Positions 1 through 11,123 are shown, counted from the first letter of the stretch. The stretch is 27,310 nt of DNA from Physocladia obscura (GCA_027596945.1 JADGJH010000163.1:1-27310); one strand, 5' to 3'. Numbers and translations: made by a program. The notes: generated from the sequence alone by a model not told the origin.

Positions 1-49
1 TTCTTCTGTTTCAAATAAACTTCAAATAAATTGAAATATTCTTTATTTT

Positions 50-1032
50 TTATTCTTCTGCTTCTTCCCAATCATCAACATCTTCTTCTTCATGCTCAAA
101 ATCATTCATATTTTCGATTTCATTGAAGACATGCACAGCACTTGGACCGACTGCATTAAGAAAACTCATAACAGCTTGCTTATGCACTCTTAATTGGTGT
201 TTATGGGATTCATATTGATTTAGCCAGTCTTGATGGTAATACTTTTGTTTTCACTTCAATGACTCAAACACATCTTCTTGATCTTCAACAATGTTTAATG
301 CAATTGTCAAAGACTGTCGAATATGAGAAACTTGTGCCTCAGATCTCAACTGCCTGTCAAATAGATTAGTGATTTCGACAGGAGGTGGCAATTGCATAGC
401 TTGTTGTAGTGTTGATGGATTGCAAAGGAGAATGCCAGCCCAGTCACGCCAGATCATGTTTTCTCCTTGAAGATGTGGATGGTATGTCTTCAGTTGTTCA
501 ATGATGGTATTAAATCATAATTCATTTGGCGCTCCTGACCTGTCAATGCCTTCCAAACCACCATTGATAGAGCAAATAACTTTTTCATAATCGGCGGATT
601 TTCCAACAGATCGTGAGTAAGAATAGATGAATACAGTTAGTTCTCCATCACCAGCTGCCAAAGTGCCCATCATATCGTCTTTAATTGTCCAGAGTGGTCT
701 TGCAACAGCTAATTACAGTTAGTATGCACAAAACAGTCAGAATAAAAACACTCACTAACCACCAAATGAATATGAGCACTGATTTTTGAGAACCACAATA
801 AAATCTGCAAAGTTTTTGATTTTAACTCCACCACTTTCATTTTGAACAGCGCCAGAACTGTTAACTGTTGCTTTGCCTTTTGATTCTGGAGCTGCTGTTG
901 CCCAGAATGTCATTTCAAATCAGCTGCAGTTCCATTGAATTCAACAGTTGGAAGGGTTTTCACATTCTTGTTCTTCTGTGACTTGTAGTATTTGACAATG
1001 GAAATCAGCTTCAGAGCAAACGTAGCAGACAT
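50..1032 (-). pseudogene. Decayed intron-containing gene of unknown family
   Basis: Reading from an ATG at 1032 down to a TAA at 52-50 gives a protein-like frame with three breaks. There is a one-base frameshift near 920 (between ...NGTAAD and FEMTFWATAAP...), and in-frame TGA codons at about 524 and at 248-250. A spliceosomal intron at 709-759 (51 nt) has donor GTTAGT, a perfect TACTAAC branch site (718-724 on the other strand) and acceptor TTAG; splicing it joins the frame as ...SYSFG/AVARPLWTIK... The C-terminus is very acidic (HEEEDVDDWEEAEE). I do not recognise the family. It may be a dead host gene or the coding part of a repeated element; copies elsewhere in the genome would decide. 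Both TGA codons could come from CGA (Arg) by a CpG transition. Confidence 0.5.
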
Positions 1033-2779
1033 GTCAGCTCCAAAAACAGCACAAAATTAATTTTGTCCAAAAACGACAATATTACAAATCCAATGATTAG
1101 AAAAGGGCTTTGATTTTTTTCTGTGAAAATGATCTTACACAAAACTTTGACCTTTAACACCTGATCTACCATCAAGCTTTTTTAAAGCTGCCCTTCTATG
1201 TGAAAAACCAATTTTCCCTATGGCTTTTATCTTCTTTTCTTGACAATATTCATGCAAATACTCAATATATTCTTACTATTTGCTTATCATTTCTTTTTTT
1301 TTTTTTGATGAAAAAAACTTGTTTTTATATAAAATATTCAGCACTGTGCACTGAAGGAAAGTGCACAAATCAAAAAAGTGCAAAAGGAAAATCTTGACAA
1401 TTCTTATGAACACACTCAACATATAAAACCAAACAAATCAAGGCAAATCAATGCTTATCAATAGACAAGCTAAACTCAAATGTCAACATCTGTCCAATCA
1501 GTGAGTTGTGTTTGATGCAGTGTGCTATGCTGGAGATATTAAATATCATTCTTTGAAACCATTTCCATTTTATTTACAATAATAAATTACAATAAACTAA
1601 GTAATAACCATGAGAATAATCTTGTATTACAACAATTTTGTTCTACTCTATATCTATCTAACTTTTTAGGTAACTTAGATTAGGTGTTCTGATGCCATCC
1701 CACAGCAAGAACAGATTTGATGTAAAGGTGGTAAAATCAAGTGAACTGAGTACCTGGGCTTGTTAACTAACTATTTGTAACTGCAGTATGGTGTAGTTGT
1801 GGGCTGATCTAGTTTGTTGACTGTTTGCACACTCTCAGTGCAGTTTTTTTTGAATTGGCACAAATCTCCAATTTTTTCCTGCAAGTGCAATAAAACACTA
1901 AATAAAAACTTGCACTTGTGCCTCATGTAAAATTATCTATTTTAATTTAATTACTGATCCAAATTTATGAGACAAAAGTTGGAAGTTAAATTTTCTCCAT
2001 TTCTGTTGTACAATTTCTCAGTCATGTGCCTGTCAAAATAATTTTTCTTCCAATTTTGCAGACTTGAGATTATATAATATAATTATTAAATCTCATATAT
2101 TGCATTCAGTTTGTATATCAAATATATAAATCTCTACATTTAACAAGAGATGGCACTGGAACAATTAACAGCTGACTTTAATCCAGACCTATGTCACAAT
2201 ACCCACAGATGCATTCTCAGCTATAGATCAGAAATAGGCTGATTTCTACAAAAAGGTCTTGAAAAAGCCCGTAAATTTGGTACAAACTCAACACTTGCAA
2301 TGTTGCCAACAACACACAGCATCTTCTTGAAATCAGTTACCTTCTTCTCTTTTCTGATCACACAAAGCCAATGGAGCACAGTTTGAAGATTGGGTGTGAT
2401 TTACTCACAAAGACTACAATTAAAATTCAAACACTGCTGACAAAGTACATGCAATCAACCTAATGGGCTGCAATTTGGATGGACAAGCAAACAGAGAAGC
2501 AAAAACAGTGCAAAGAAGGATAATTTTTTTTGTTCTTTTTGTTTCATCATTTTAAAAACTCAACAGAACCTATGCAAATAAATGCATCATCAGATGATAC
2601 AGATACTGCTGTTTAAGCTCTGATTAAGTAGCATTGTGGTAAGTCATTGCAGGCTGTTAATGATCCTGACAAATCTGAGGCACTTAAAGCAGTTCTGAAA
2701 AGTCCTATTGGTTTTCAAATCATTGTCACAAGCAATTTTGCAGCAACCATTTCTTAGTCCAGTTGAATATTAGCTGGCA
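1033..2779. other. Non-coding, CpG-free AT-rich stretch
   Basis: I see no supportable gene here. No CG dinucleotide occurs between 1076 and 2269. A small inverted repeat lies at about 1857-1921: GGCACAA and AAGTGCAA on the left against TTGCACTTGTGCC on the right, with 18 bases splitting the left arm. Short open stretches at 1200-1397 and 2149-2250 show no recognisable domain. The stretch is probably transposon remains, and its right part leads into the transposase relic that follows. Confidence 0.5.
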
Positions 2780-3470
2780 ATGTATTTTCAACCATCTTAT
2801 CAGCAATCATCAATGTTTTCTCCTACGGCTTTGAACAAACACTATTTTTTCCATACAGAGAATCAATTTTCTGTTCCTGCCACGTTGAAAGATACATATT
2901 GGATGAAAAATCTTACCAATTTCAGCTATTTAAGTGATTTAAATACTCTAATGTACAGCCAAACTGTCTTATTTGTGAGGGGTTCAATACACACTAGAAG
3001 CTGCAATTAGTTACCGTCGATTTATTGAATTTGAAATGAAACAAGGTCCAATAATAAGCTTTGATGATTTTGTGTTTGTGATGTAAAAGCTCGTAATAAA
3101 ATTTTTTAAGGCAGATACAAATCTAATTAATTGATACCTTCAATCTATATTAACTTGTGATAATGCTGCGATTCACAAAAATTTAATTATTCAATAAATA
3201 ATTCAATGAGGCTAAGGTTATGTTTGTTTTTTTGCCACCATACTTACCAGAGTTCAACCCTATTGAGATTTTTTTCTTCCAGTGAAGCAATCGGTCAGAA
3301 GAAACACAAATTACGTTGCTTCTGATGACAGATCTTCCAGTATTGGACTAGCTTGCCATAATCTTTTGGGAAATTGAAAAATTGACAGCATCCATATCTT
3401 TCCAAACAGCACTTTCGGCATGTCAAGGCTATTCATCTCTTTTGCCACAAATAGTAATACGACACAATTA
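2780..3470 (+). mobile_element. IS630/Tc1-mariner DDE transposase relic
   Basis: Broken plus-strand frames carry the three DDE landmarks of IS630/Tc1-type transposases (DDE_3 fold) in order. First is YILDEKSYQF near 2894-2923 (first Asp-Glu). A short RGSIHT stretch and YRRFIEFEMKQGPIISFDDF at 3010-3070 follow. Then comes TCDNAAIHKN at about 3153-3182 (second catalytic Asp). Last is VMFVFLPPYLPEFNPIEIFF at about 3219-3278, the PPYxPxxNPIE signature with the final acidic residue. A tail (FWEIEKLTASISFQTALSACQGY) matches the usual C-terminal helix. At least five stops and several frameshifts separate these pieces, so the element is dead. No terminal inverted repeats were found. Confidence 0.8.
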
Positions 3471-3565
3471 GTTCGTGTAATTTCAGCGCCTAGGCTCTCT
3501 GGATGAACGGAATGACTCTTTTCAAAGGGTCAGGAGCATTCATTTTAATCAATTATTTTATTTTT

Positions 3566-5548
3566 TCATTCGTCTTCACGATGCCGCTTTTCACCAATAA
3601 TAGCCGTGTCTTTACCTGAAAAAGGCTTTAATTGTCCTGAATTAGGTTTTGCTTTTGATTTTGGACCCCAGTTTTTTGTTGGATTTGGAGCAAACCTAAC
3701 CACGTGAGCTTTCTTGGCATCCCCAGTTTCATTCTTACCGTCACTCTTTTTCGATTTAGGAATTGCAGATTGATTGAACGTAAAGTTAGCAGCAAGAATA
3801 GGCTCCTTTGCCAGAATTTTTGTGGCGACCGCACCCGCAACAAGCCGTTTTTGCGAAACAGGATTCTTTTTGATCCAGCTTCGCAAAATATCCCAGACCA
3901 CACTATTGGGCGCGTCCGTCTTAAATGCGGTAGGGTTACAATGTGATCCACTAATTTTATATCCAGCGTTTACAACAGCACTGAAAAATACTTTCATCTG
4001 CGGGACCACGCAATGTAACGCCTGACAGATTGCGTCGAGGCCGTAAAACAAAGCAATATCGTGTAATTCCTCTGAAATAACTGTCAGCATTCCTAGCATG
4101 CGAACGTGAGTGCCAAACTTTTTATCGACACCTTCAGCGGGTGGACAGGTTTCCTTTACGTAGGCAATCATTTTCGACACAAAGTCTGGATTATGTATAC
4201 GGCCCGAATAAAACGGCCCTCCAACGTGAAATTTCGAGTCACAAATTTGGCAAGTGCTTCCGAGATCTTTAGGAAACGATGGATTCTTGAATTTGACTGA
4301 TTTTCCTGATGTTTCATAGGAACCCATTGGAAAAATTGTGTGCGCGCGGCATCCGACACATGAATAAATCATGGAACTTTTTCTAAGAAATTAATGAGCA
4401 AAGGGTTTGTCGCCGCGCAAATAACAACAACAAAAAAAAAAGAGAGGTTACTTACGCGACCATCATCTTGCTTTCAGCCGGGCTTTCTATGACCTGCAAA
4501 AATACTCTAACGTAAAAGTCAATGCTACAGCTCATTAACGGTTCAATTCGTCTGCCATATTTCGCACAACTAGTTTGAATATGAGCAAGAAGCATGCGTA
4601 GAGCCATTTCGTGGCAAAATGTTGCATTAGGAACAGGCATGGATCCGTACTTCGCCCAACACGCGTCCCATTGACTCCCGGCAAGAACAGCCATATCAGT
4701 GCATGTGACACAAAGAAGTCCCCCAGACGCGATACTGCGAACCGCGGCATCTATGAACGGGGCTGCTGAGCCATACGGATCGAGGTCAACAACCAAAAAT
4801 TTAAGCCCTTGTAATCCGAATCCAGATTTCTGTATGGATTGAAACATTACCATACTTTGAGTAATATTAAGGGAGTATTTTTGCGCATTAGAAATGTTTG
4901 AGAAGAATAACGTAGCACTTACTTTGCATCACCTTCGTTAGGAATCACTTTTCCAAGAACGTTGTTAAATTCAGCATTTTTCTTAATTGCTTCCGCGGCC
5001 GAGGCATCAAAATCATTGGCGACTATATGCGCAATATTATCGCATTCTTTCGCGTATCGAATCGCGCGTAATCCGGTTGCAGACAAACCTTCGAGAATAT
5101 TGATTTCCTTTTGATTCGAGAGTTCCACGCCACCTAAAGAAGGAATCAACAAAAGGTAAGTTGAAGAATTGATAAACGAAAAATATGATAAGGTCGTTTG
5201 TACCGCCGCCTCTCGGTTTCTTGCAAGGGTTACCGCTTTTTTGGGATGTTTCTTCGAGATAGATTTTTGACCAAACGTTAATTGCTGCGATCGACTGTTA
5301 CAATGATTACAACTTCACAATTTGGGTAAAGAAGAAGATTACGGATGGGATTGGATCTGTTATTACCATGTCACGGTTGAACTCCTGAATTGGGTTGTAG
5401 AAAACCTCCTGGGCTGTGGCGGCAGGAACAGGGATTGTCGCTTTCCCTATTTTCGACAATTCGACGGTTAGATTATCGTATATTTTTGAACAGTGCACGC
5501 GAAAACAAATGTTGGCGGCTCCAACTCACCTTCAGTGATGCTTGTCAT
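3566..5548 (-). CDS. TRM1: tRNA (guanine26-N2)-dimethyltransferase Trm1
   Basis: Trm1 uses S-adenosylmethionine to dimethylate guanosine 26 in cytosolic and mitochondrial tRNAs. Six exons join in frame: 5548-5530, 5446-5367, 5294-5204, 5133-4923, 4854-4456, 4382-3566 (introns of 83, 72, 70, 68 and 73 nt). They give 538 residues, close to the yeast protein. Visible signatures are VFYNPIQEFNRDM (about 21-33), the SAM-binding ILEGLSATGLRAIRYA, NEGDAN at the exon 4/5 junction, VVDLDPYG (Asp157-Gly162) and CTDMAVL. Two CxxC pairs (Cys275/278, Cys311/314) match the zinc-binding C-terminal domain. A lysine-rich tail holds RFAPNPTKNWGPK, typical of Trm1. The first exon has only 19 nt (MTSITE plus one base); its ATG is chosen because the splice restores MTSITEGKATIPVP. 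No frame break was seen, so the gene looks intact. Confidence 0.95.
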
Positions 5549-5841
5549 TTTCAAATAAAAAAATAATAAATAATAAACAAAAAAAAAAAATCCAACCAAA
5601 GAGTGATTGAAAGAGCAGAGTTTGTAAATTTAATCCAGGCATCGATTTAGTTATAAACCATCCCTTATCCAGTTTTTGCTTTACATCGAAAGAATTCATG
5701 AAAGAAGGCACGAGTTTGTGGAATGTGGAAACGAGTTTTGTTGTTGAAAATAACTTACCTAAATAATAATAGAATAACCAAACCAATATAGAAAAACAAC
5801 ATAATAAAGAGAAGAAGTTATCGCTTCTGTGTCTCTTACAG
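5549..5841. other. Region upstream of TRM1
   Basis: The stretch holds the TRM1 promoter and leader. A minus-strand open frame (5786-5532, 84 codons, opening with a non-ATG codon) runs through it in another frame than TRM1. Its end is a T-rich tract just before the TRM1 ATG. I saw no domain in it and no splice that would link it to TRM1, so I do not call it a gene. Confidence 0.3.
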
Positions 5842-6093
5842 AAAAGAATTAGTATTGACCATCTATATGGTATTTTTGGACATACAGCCTTTCACGCTGT
5901 TCCTTTTGAACTAGTAGAACTCATATTGGAAAAAGTAAAAGTACCAATAGAAGTTATTAATTTAATGGAAATACTTTTTATAGATTGCAAATTAGGCTGC
6001 ATTCAGCAACAAAAAAGGATTTTTAGCTTTTTTCCCAATCTCAAAACTGTTTTTCCAAAAACTGACATTAAAATACTTGAAAAACAAACCTGA
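5842..6093 (+). mobile_element. LINE-type reverse transcriptase fragment
   Basis: An 83-codon open stretch reads ...FGHTAFHAVPFELVELILEK followed by VKVPIEVINLMEILFIDCKL. This matches the non-LTR (LINE) reverse transcriptase block that normally reads (K)AFDSVPxxLLxxALxxxxVPxxxIxLIxxxxxxxK. In this copy the catalytic Asp of the AFD motif is His (TAFHAV), so it could not be active even if expressed. Nothing of the YxDD motif, endonuclease or other domains is present. The region after 5905 is poor in CpG like the other transposon relics. Confidence 0.55.
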
Positions 6094-6360
6094 AAAATTA
6101 ATGTTATTGCAGATTTTGCACCAAATGTAAAAAAAAGGAGAAAAGTTTCCTTCTGAAAGTTTGCTTCTGAGTTTCCTCCCAATACAGAATGTGCTACAAA
6201 ATTAAGCTGGCACTGACCATTGAGAACTTCAAAAAGTGACATACTGATAGGTTATCCTTCAAAACTCATAATAAAACTGTAAATGAAACTCATCAGCTTA
6301 ACTTATTTCATGTAATTCTGAGTTAAGTAAATACATGCTGCACTTGCCATATTGCTATTT

Positions 6361-6720
6361 CTGAACACATTTAGACAGTTTAGAAGAAAGTTCATCAAAG
6401 TATAGAATCTGGATTCTTGCAACAAGAATCTTCAGTTCTTTGTTAGAGAGGTCCAATGAATGTCCTGATCCAAGTACAGGCTTGGGTAAAACACTGTGTT
6501 GCTTATAGATCTTACAAACTTATTTGACAGTACACTTGCACATCTTTAACATCTTACCAACGTGGTCTTAATGCATGTCCATGTTATTAAGTGAACAACA
6601 TCACTTTCTAATTGACTCTTAAGCTACTTACCTGTTGCATATGCTCAAATATTTGCTTGTAAATTTGAGTACTTGTTTTTTGGCCATGCATTGCTGATCT
6701 CAGATGAACTTCAAAATAAA
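6361..6720 (-). mobile_element. Tc1/IS630-type transposase N-terminal relic
   Basis: On the minus strand, broken frames read HVGKMLKMCKCTVK*VCKIYKQHS followed by VLPKPVLGSGHSLDLSNKE and LKILVARIQI. This is the arrangement of the paired helix-turn-helix region of Tc1/IS630 transposases: a recognition helix with xxSxxTVxxIxxRyxxxGS, then the KPRxGRPRKLS linker and the start of the second HTH. Stops interrupt it and no DDE catalytic part follows on this strand. It lies on the opposite strand to the relic at 2780-3470, so the two are separate insertions or parts shuffled apart. Confidence 0.5.
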
Positions 6721-6766
6721 GTACATTTCTGAGCAGAAAGAAAAAAGTTCATCATGAACACACCCA

Positions 6767-6867
6767 CTCTCACTTTCAAAATGAAAGTTGTTAACACCGT
6801 TTTTCATTTTCATTCACTCTTACGAAATGAAAAATAGTGCTAACAACTTTTACTTGGAAGTTGAGAG
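6767..6867. repeat. Imperfect fold-back (inverted repeat), about 100 bp
   Basis: Arms at 6767-6797 and 6837-6867 pair over 31 bases with 25 matches; the inner ends are GTTGTTAACAC against the complement of GTGCTAACAAC. The 39-base loop holds a second nested pair (TTTTTCATTT against AAATGAAAAA). The whole can fold as one long hairpin. It sits between the Tc1-type relic and the SUMO protease gene, about 160 bp upstream of that gene's ATG. It may be a small fold-back transposon or the fused ends of one. No clear target duplication was found. Confidence 0.55.
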
Positions 6868-7027
6868 GGGCATTGCAATGGGGATGCAAATAACTTGAGT
6901 GTCAATTCAAGATAATTGAACAATTGGTTGAAGAATATATTGTCTCTAATATATTCAAAATATGCTGAAACTATTGAAAGTTGAAGTTCGAAATTCCTCG
7001 TGAAAGATATAATTGAACTTCATACGA

Positions 7028-9019
7028 ATGAAGACTCTTTACTTTTTTTTTTCTAACTTAACAAACACAAACTCACAAATAAAAACACAAACATACACAC
7101 AATTGCGACCGAAGCAATTGGCGAGCGCGCACCGAAAACAAAAGCGAAGGGCAAAGAAACTCAAACAAAAACTTCTGCTGGATATTGCGCGCCGTGATCC
7201 ACAAGTGTTTCTTGCGCTCTGGACGGCAAACAGTTCTTCCAGACTCCCGGCGCCAGGCCAAACGTTTTCGCCAAAGTTAATTGCCCGAATTTGCACTCTT
7301 TCGTCGTCCGCAGAGTCACTGCAAAACTTTGGAACGAAAGCACAAACAGAATCTCGAAAAATATTATTGTTCCAAAAAACCTCTGAACAATCCACATCTT
7401 CCTGCTGTCCACAATCGAATCAAACTAAACAAACTAAAGCCAAGTTTAATTCGCAACAAATAATGTCAGCAAACTCTTCACTTTTGATGCGCAGCGTTGC
7501 CCTCCGCCACTTTGGCAATGCCGAAGACGATTCAACTGATTCAAACAATAACGGAATTATTGAAATCGACAACGCAAATACAGATATCGAAACTAGCCAA
7601 TCCGATGTTAACGCAACGCCGTTAAAGTTTAATCGCAGTCAGTTTGAAGGTCTCCTTGCTTACAATGCGGCTGTGCGAACACGTACGATTGTCCATCTAT
7701 TCAATGCGGTCTTCTCATCCCATTAGTTAATTTAACATAGACTCGGCAAAATCAAATAGAAGCACCAAAGCCTTTAAAAGGTTTGGTTTGATCCAGCTGG
7801 TCATTGTTTTGTTGACATCCTGTTTTTTCTTTCGGACAGATCGTACTTGGATACAGATGACGATGCCGCCGACTTGACTCGAATTCAAGAAAAGCTTCGA
7901 AATCTTGAATTAGAGTGCGTATTATTTTATTTTTTTCAAAATTTTTCTTGATATAAAATTGGATAATTCTGGAACAGATCGCGAAAGATAAAGCCGGCCA
8001 CGCCTCTCAAGTTTCAAGACTCTGTCTTCTTGGAAAGACTTAACAAAGAATTGGAATTGCAAGATCAAAAGGTTATCTATTTTTGAAATTCATCTATTTA
8101 AATATTTAAAAAAATTAAGCTGGCGGAGCTGCGGCTGAAAGATACCGCGAAGAAGGACTCTTTTCCAAGTTTGTCTGGAGAAGCTGAAGAAGTGGTAGCG
8201 ATTTTCTTGTTTCCATTCATAATAATTTTAAATAATATTAAAATGCAGGTAAACAAAGCTTTAAATCCGCGCCAAAATCCATCTATCCCTGTTGTTTCAG
8301 GGTTCAATGTTGATTTAATGCCGCATGACTTGAAAACATTATCTCCTGCGACTTGGTTGAATGATGAGGTGATCTTTTTTATTCAAAGAGAATGTTATTA
8401 ATAACCTTTGACCTCAATAAGATTATAAATTTTTATGGGCAACTATTGATGGAACGTTCAAACCGAAATCCCACAGGACTTTACCCAAAAATTCATTTTT
8501 TCAACACATTCTTTTACACTACACTTCGAGATCATGGGTACGACCGAGTGAAGCGATGGAGCAAAAAATTTGACTTATTCGCTCTTGATTATGTTGTGAT
8601 ACCCGTGCATTTGGGAATGCACTGGTGCTGTAGTGTAATCAACTTTCGTGATAAACGGATTGAATATTATGACTCGCTTCGTGGGGATAATCAGACGCTA
8701 TTCCGACTGTATCGCGATTATTTGGCCTCAGAAAGCTTGGACAAGAAGAAATGTGTATTTGATTTTCAGGGATGGACAGATTATTGTCCAAAGGTTTTTA
8801 ATTTTGTTTAAATTTCATATATTTATTTAATTGTTTTCTCAATTTTTATTGAAGGATGTACCGGGCCAATTAAATGGATTCGATTGCGGTGTATTTACGT
8901 GTATGTATGCTGAATACCGAAGCCGAAATGCCGACTTTGATTTCGCACAAAAGTTTATGCCATTCATACGACGGAGAATGATTTATGAGATCTGTATGAA
9001 GAAACTTTGCGTTGATTGA
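7028..9019 (+). CDS. ULP1: Ulp1-type SUMO (Smt3) protease, C48 family
   Basis: A cysteine protease of the Ulp1/SENP family, expected to mature SUMO and remove it from targets. Exons are 7028 to about 7641 (donor uncertain), 7840-7914, 7978-8071, 8120-8194, 8249-8368, 8422-8793, 8855-9019; the small introns are 48-63 nt. The C-terminal catalytic domain is complete: DLKTLSPATWLNDE/IINFYGQLL, then GMHWCCSVI (catalytic His at 8620-8622), YYDSLRGD (Asp, 8671-8673) and QLNGFDCGVF (Gln 8867-8869, Cys 8885-8887). The N-terminal half is poorly conserved, with a basic KRRAKKLKQK patch that may be a nuclear signal, an acidic Ser/Asn-rich part and a predicted coiled-coil (EKLRNLELE, LERLNKELELQDQK). The acceptor at 7839 needs a phase-2 donor; CA/GTTTGA at 7641/7642 is the best candidate, giving about 504 residues. 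An ATG at 7466 is an alternative start. Confidence 0.9.
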
Positions 9020-9639
9020 ACTTATAAATGAAATGAACAATTCAAAAATTCTTCAAAATTTTCGTTGTTTGATTGATGTATTCAAAAACAAAATCTTACA
9101 AAAAGTCTCATAGATACAATTATTATTGAAAAAGACGCACTCTCTAATACAATATCGGTGCCGCATTGCCTTTCGCTACAAACTTATTTTGATCGCCGGT
9201 CGTTTCAATTTTAATCGAAAGACTCAAGTATATGATCAAAGAAATGACTTTTTCACAACATAAAAAAAAAAAAATTAATGAAAAAATTTCCCTGCCTCAC
9301 AATCTAACAGAAAATATTCGAGATTAATTCTTTTGAATAATAACGACAAATAAGGTCCACTGTAGTAGACTTATTGAAATGTGAAAAACTTGAAACGAAA
9401 AACTTTTTCATTTCAAGTTACTGGACATCGAAAACCTTTACGTAGTTTTGATACGTCAATTTCAAATTCTTTTCAAAAATCTCCGTTAACGAGAAGAAGG
9501 TTTCAACTTGCCAGAATATGTGCTTGATCCCATCAAAAATGCTAAACACACACCACGCTGATGTATTCTTGTACTTAGACACGCCGTAAAATTAATTATT
9601 TAATTTGTCACAATTAGAAAATATTAAGTTTATTTTTCC
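9020..9639. other. Convergent 3' intergenic region
   Basis: The region between the converging protease and NmrA-like genes is AT-rich but has normal CpG. It should hold both 3' untranslated regions. Apart from the short minus-strand frame listed separately I see no gene, repeat or RNA structure in it. Confidence 0.4.
9418..9582 (-). CDS. Possible small ORF or terminal exon, unknown
   Basis: A minus-strand frame of about 54 codons ends at TAA 9420-9418. It reads like real protein (YKNTSAWCVFSIFDG, IFWQVETFFSLTEIFEKN), with a balanced amino acid mix and two Trp, but has no ATG, only a GTG at 9582. It begins 58 bp after the stop of the NmrA-like gene on the same strand. It could be the last exon of a lost gene, a fragment, or chance. 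No family recognised. Confidence 0.2.
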   Translation of the reverse strand: MSKYKNTSAWCVFSIFDGIKHIFWQVETFFSLTEIFEKNLKLTYQNYVKVFDVQ

Positions 9640-10563
9640 TTAAAGGCCAAATGTTTCAAATAAACGTGGTTTCTCGCGCTCAAGAAACTCACTGAGCGTT
9701 CTCAATTCGATTCCATACTTTTCTAAAGCATGTGCATCGTAATCAAACTTCAACTCCTTTGCCAAAAGCTGTGATTCAAGAACCGGTATGGTAGCAAGCA
9801 AAGATTCAGTTTCTTCTTGAGATCTATATTCAACTATAACTTCCACTCCTGAAGCTTTGCTCAAGTATCCTGCAATCTCAGTGTAAGTCAGAGGTTCATG
9901 GGACAATTCAATAGTTTCGCCATGAAATTTGTCCGGTTCCGCAAGCGCAGCAGCAGCAAACTTTCCAACATCAGCAGGGTCAAAATGTGTCTGTTTGAAT
10001 GATGGTTCATGACTGACTGTGAGAATATGATCAGATTGGTATTTCGGAAAGTGAATTTTGGACGGTGGCGCCAAGTAATTATAGTATAACCAGTCCGGTC
10101 TTAAAATAGTCCAGTATTGAAAGCCTGCCGCTTTCACGACTTGTTCAACGCCTTTTTTTTGCGTATAGTAGAATTTTAAGAATGCATATCCAGGCTTTGC
10201 GGAGACGAACTCTAATTTTTCGCTAGAATGAAAAACTGTGGACACGACAAAGGTAGTGACGGTTTTTGCAGCCTGAGCAGCTGCGACAAACAACTCTGCC
10301 TGCTTTATCTCTCCACGCTCAGGTTCTGCAGGAAACGTATTGAGAAATACTCCTGATACTCCAGCGATCGCTTCAGAAATGGCAGCAATATCCATGTAGT
10401 CTCCTTTGAAAATTTTTACACCAAGATCGTGAAGAGATTTGGCCTCTTTCGATAACGGATTGCGAACAAGCGCGTGAACTTTGAATCCTTGGAGGATCAA
10501 TTGTCGGGCAGCGGATCCTCCTTGAGCTCCAGTAGCTCCAGTAACGAGAAATGTTTGAGTCAT
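9640..10563 (-). CDS. NmrA-like NAD(P)-binding family protein
   Basis: A 307-residue intronless gene. The N-terminus has the Rossmann dinucleotide-binding motif VTGATGAQGG (residues 8-17). Next come ALVRNP at the second strand (cofactor phosphate region), KGDYMDIAAISEAIAGV and the FVVSTVFHSS strand. The middle holds the lineage-typical ILRPDWLYYNYLAP and DPADVGKFAAAAL. This is the atypical short-chain dehydrogenase pattern of NmrA/HSCARG and isoflavone-reductase-like proteins, at their usual length of about 300. NmrA proteins of filamentous fungi sense NAD(P) and restrain GATA factors in nitrogen control, whereas many relatives are reductases; sequence alone cannot separate the two. The lack of introns is unlike most neighbours and would fit retroposition or transfer, but CpG content and codon use look like the other genes. 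Confidence 0.85.
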   Translation of the reverse strand: MTQTFLVTGATGAQGGSAARQLILQGFKVHALVRNPLSKEAKSLHDLGVKIFKGDYMDIAAISEAIAGVSGVFLNTFPAEPERGEIKQAELFVAAAQAAKTVTTFVVSTVFHSSEKLEFVSAKPGYAFLKFYYTQKKGVEQVVKAAGFQYWTILRPDWLYYNYLAPPSKIHFPKYQSDHILTVSHEPSFKQTHFDPADVGKFAAAALAEPDKFHGETIELSHEPLTYTEIAGYLSKASGVEVIVEYRSQEETESLLATIPVLESQLLAKELKFDYDAHALEKYGIELRTLSEFLEREKPRLFETFGL

Positions 10564-11123
10564 TATTGCCCTTTCCCAATTTTTGAATTACATTTTCTAA
10601 ATTTCAAGAAATGGATTTGAAATTGATTGAGTGGTTGGAAAGTGATTGGAAAGTGATTGCGCTTTTGCGATTATTCATCGTATTCATCCACCAATCTTTC
10701 TTTGTTCTTATTTTTTTTTGAAACTGATGGCACTGAGACATACCTAGAAATCAGACATATTTTTCACAAGTCTTTTTTTTTTTTTTTTGAATTTCTTGCA
10801 CATAACTTTGTGGTTTCTCTGCTTCGCTGTTTGCCATTTTTTTACACACTAAGCAGCAAACTTGCACCCAGAACAAATTTTGAGGGTTTCAGCTTGTATC
10901 AAAGGACACACCTTCAAACAAAACCAAAAATCTGAAAAAATTTGGGGCAGATACCAGAAAATCTTTAAAATTCGAACACGTTGCACGCCAAGGGTGAGTT
11001 TCTGGTATAATTTTTGCAAATATAGCAATTCAATGATTTAACAAAGCATTATCTCCTATTTTACAGTAATTCACAAAATCAATATTGTATTTTTCAGTAC
11101 ATCTGCAAACGTCAGGATAAAAC

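Noticed and set aside
50..526. Alternative genetic code (TGA = Trp)
   Set aside because: TRM1, the homeodomain gene and other intact genes end at TGA at the expected place, so TGA is a stop in this genome; the TGA codons in the relic are mutations.
7039..7412. Minus-strand open frames over the protease first exon
   Set aside because: They are shadows of the plus-strand coding exon, whose frame is continuous and joins by splicing to the protease domain.
10657..10935. Plus-strand open frame of 92 codons
   Set aside because: It consists largely of Phe/Leu from T-tracts, has no domain and looks like low-complexity promoter sequence.
10965..10985. TTCGAA-containing stretch as a tRNA T-arm
   Set aside because: No matching A-box, acceptor stem or anticodon stem around it.
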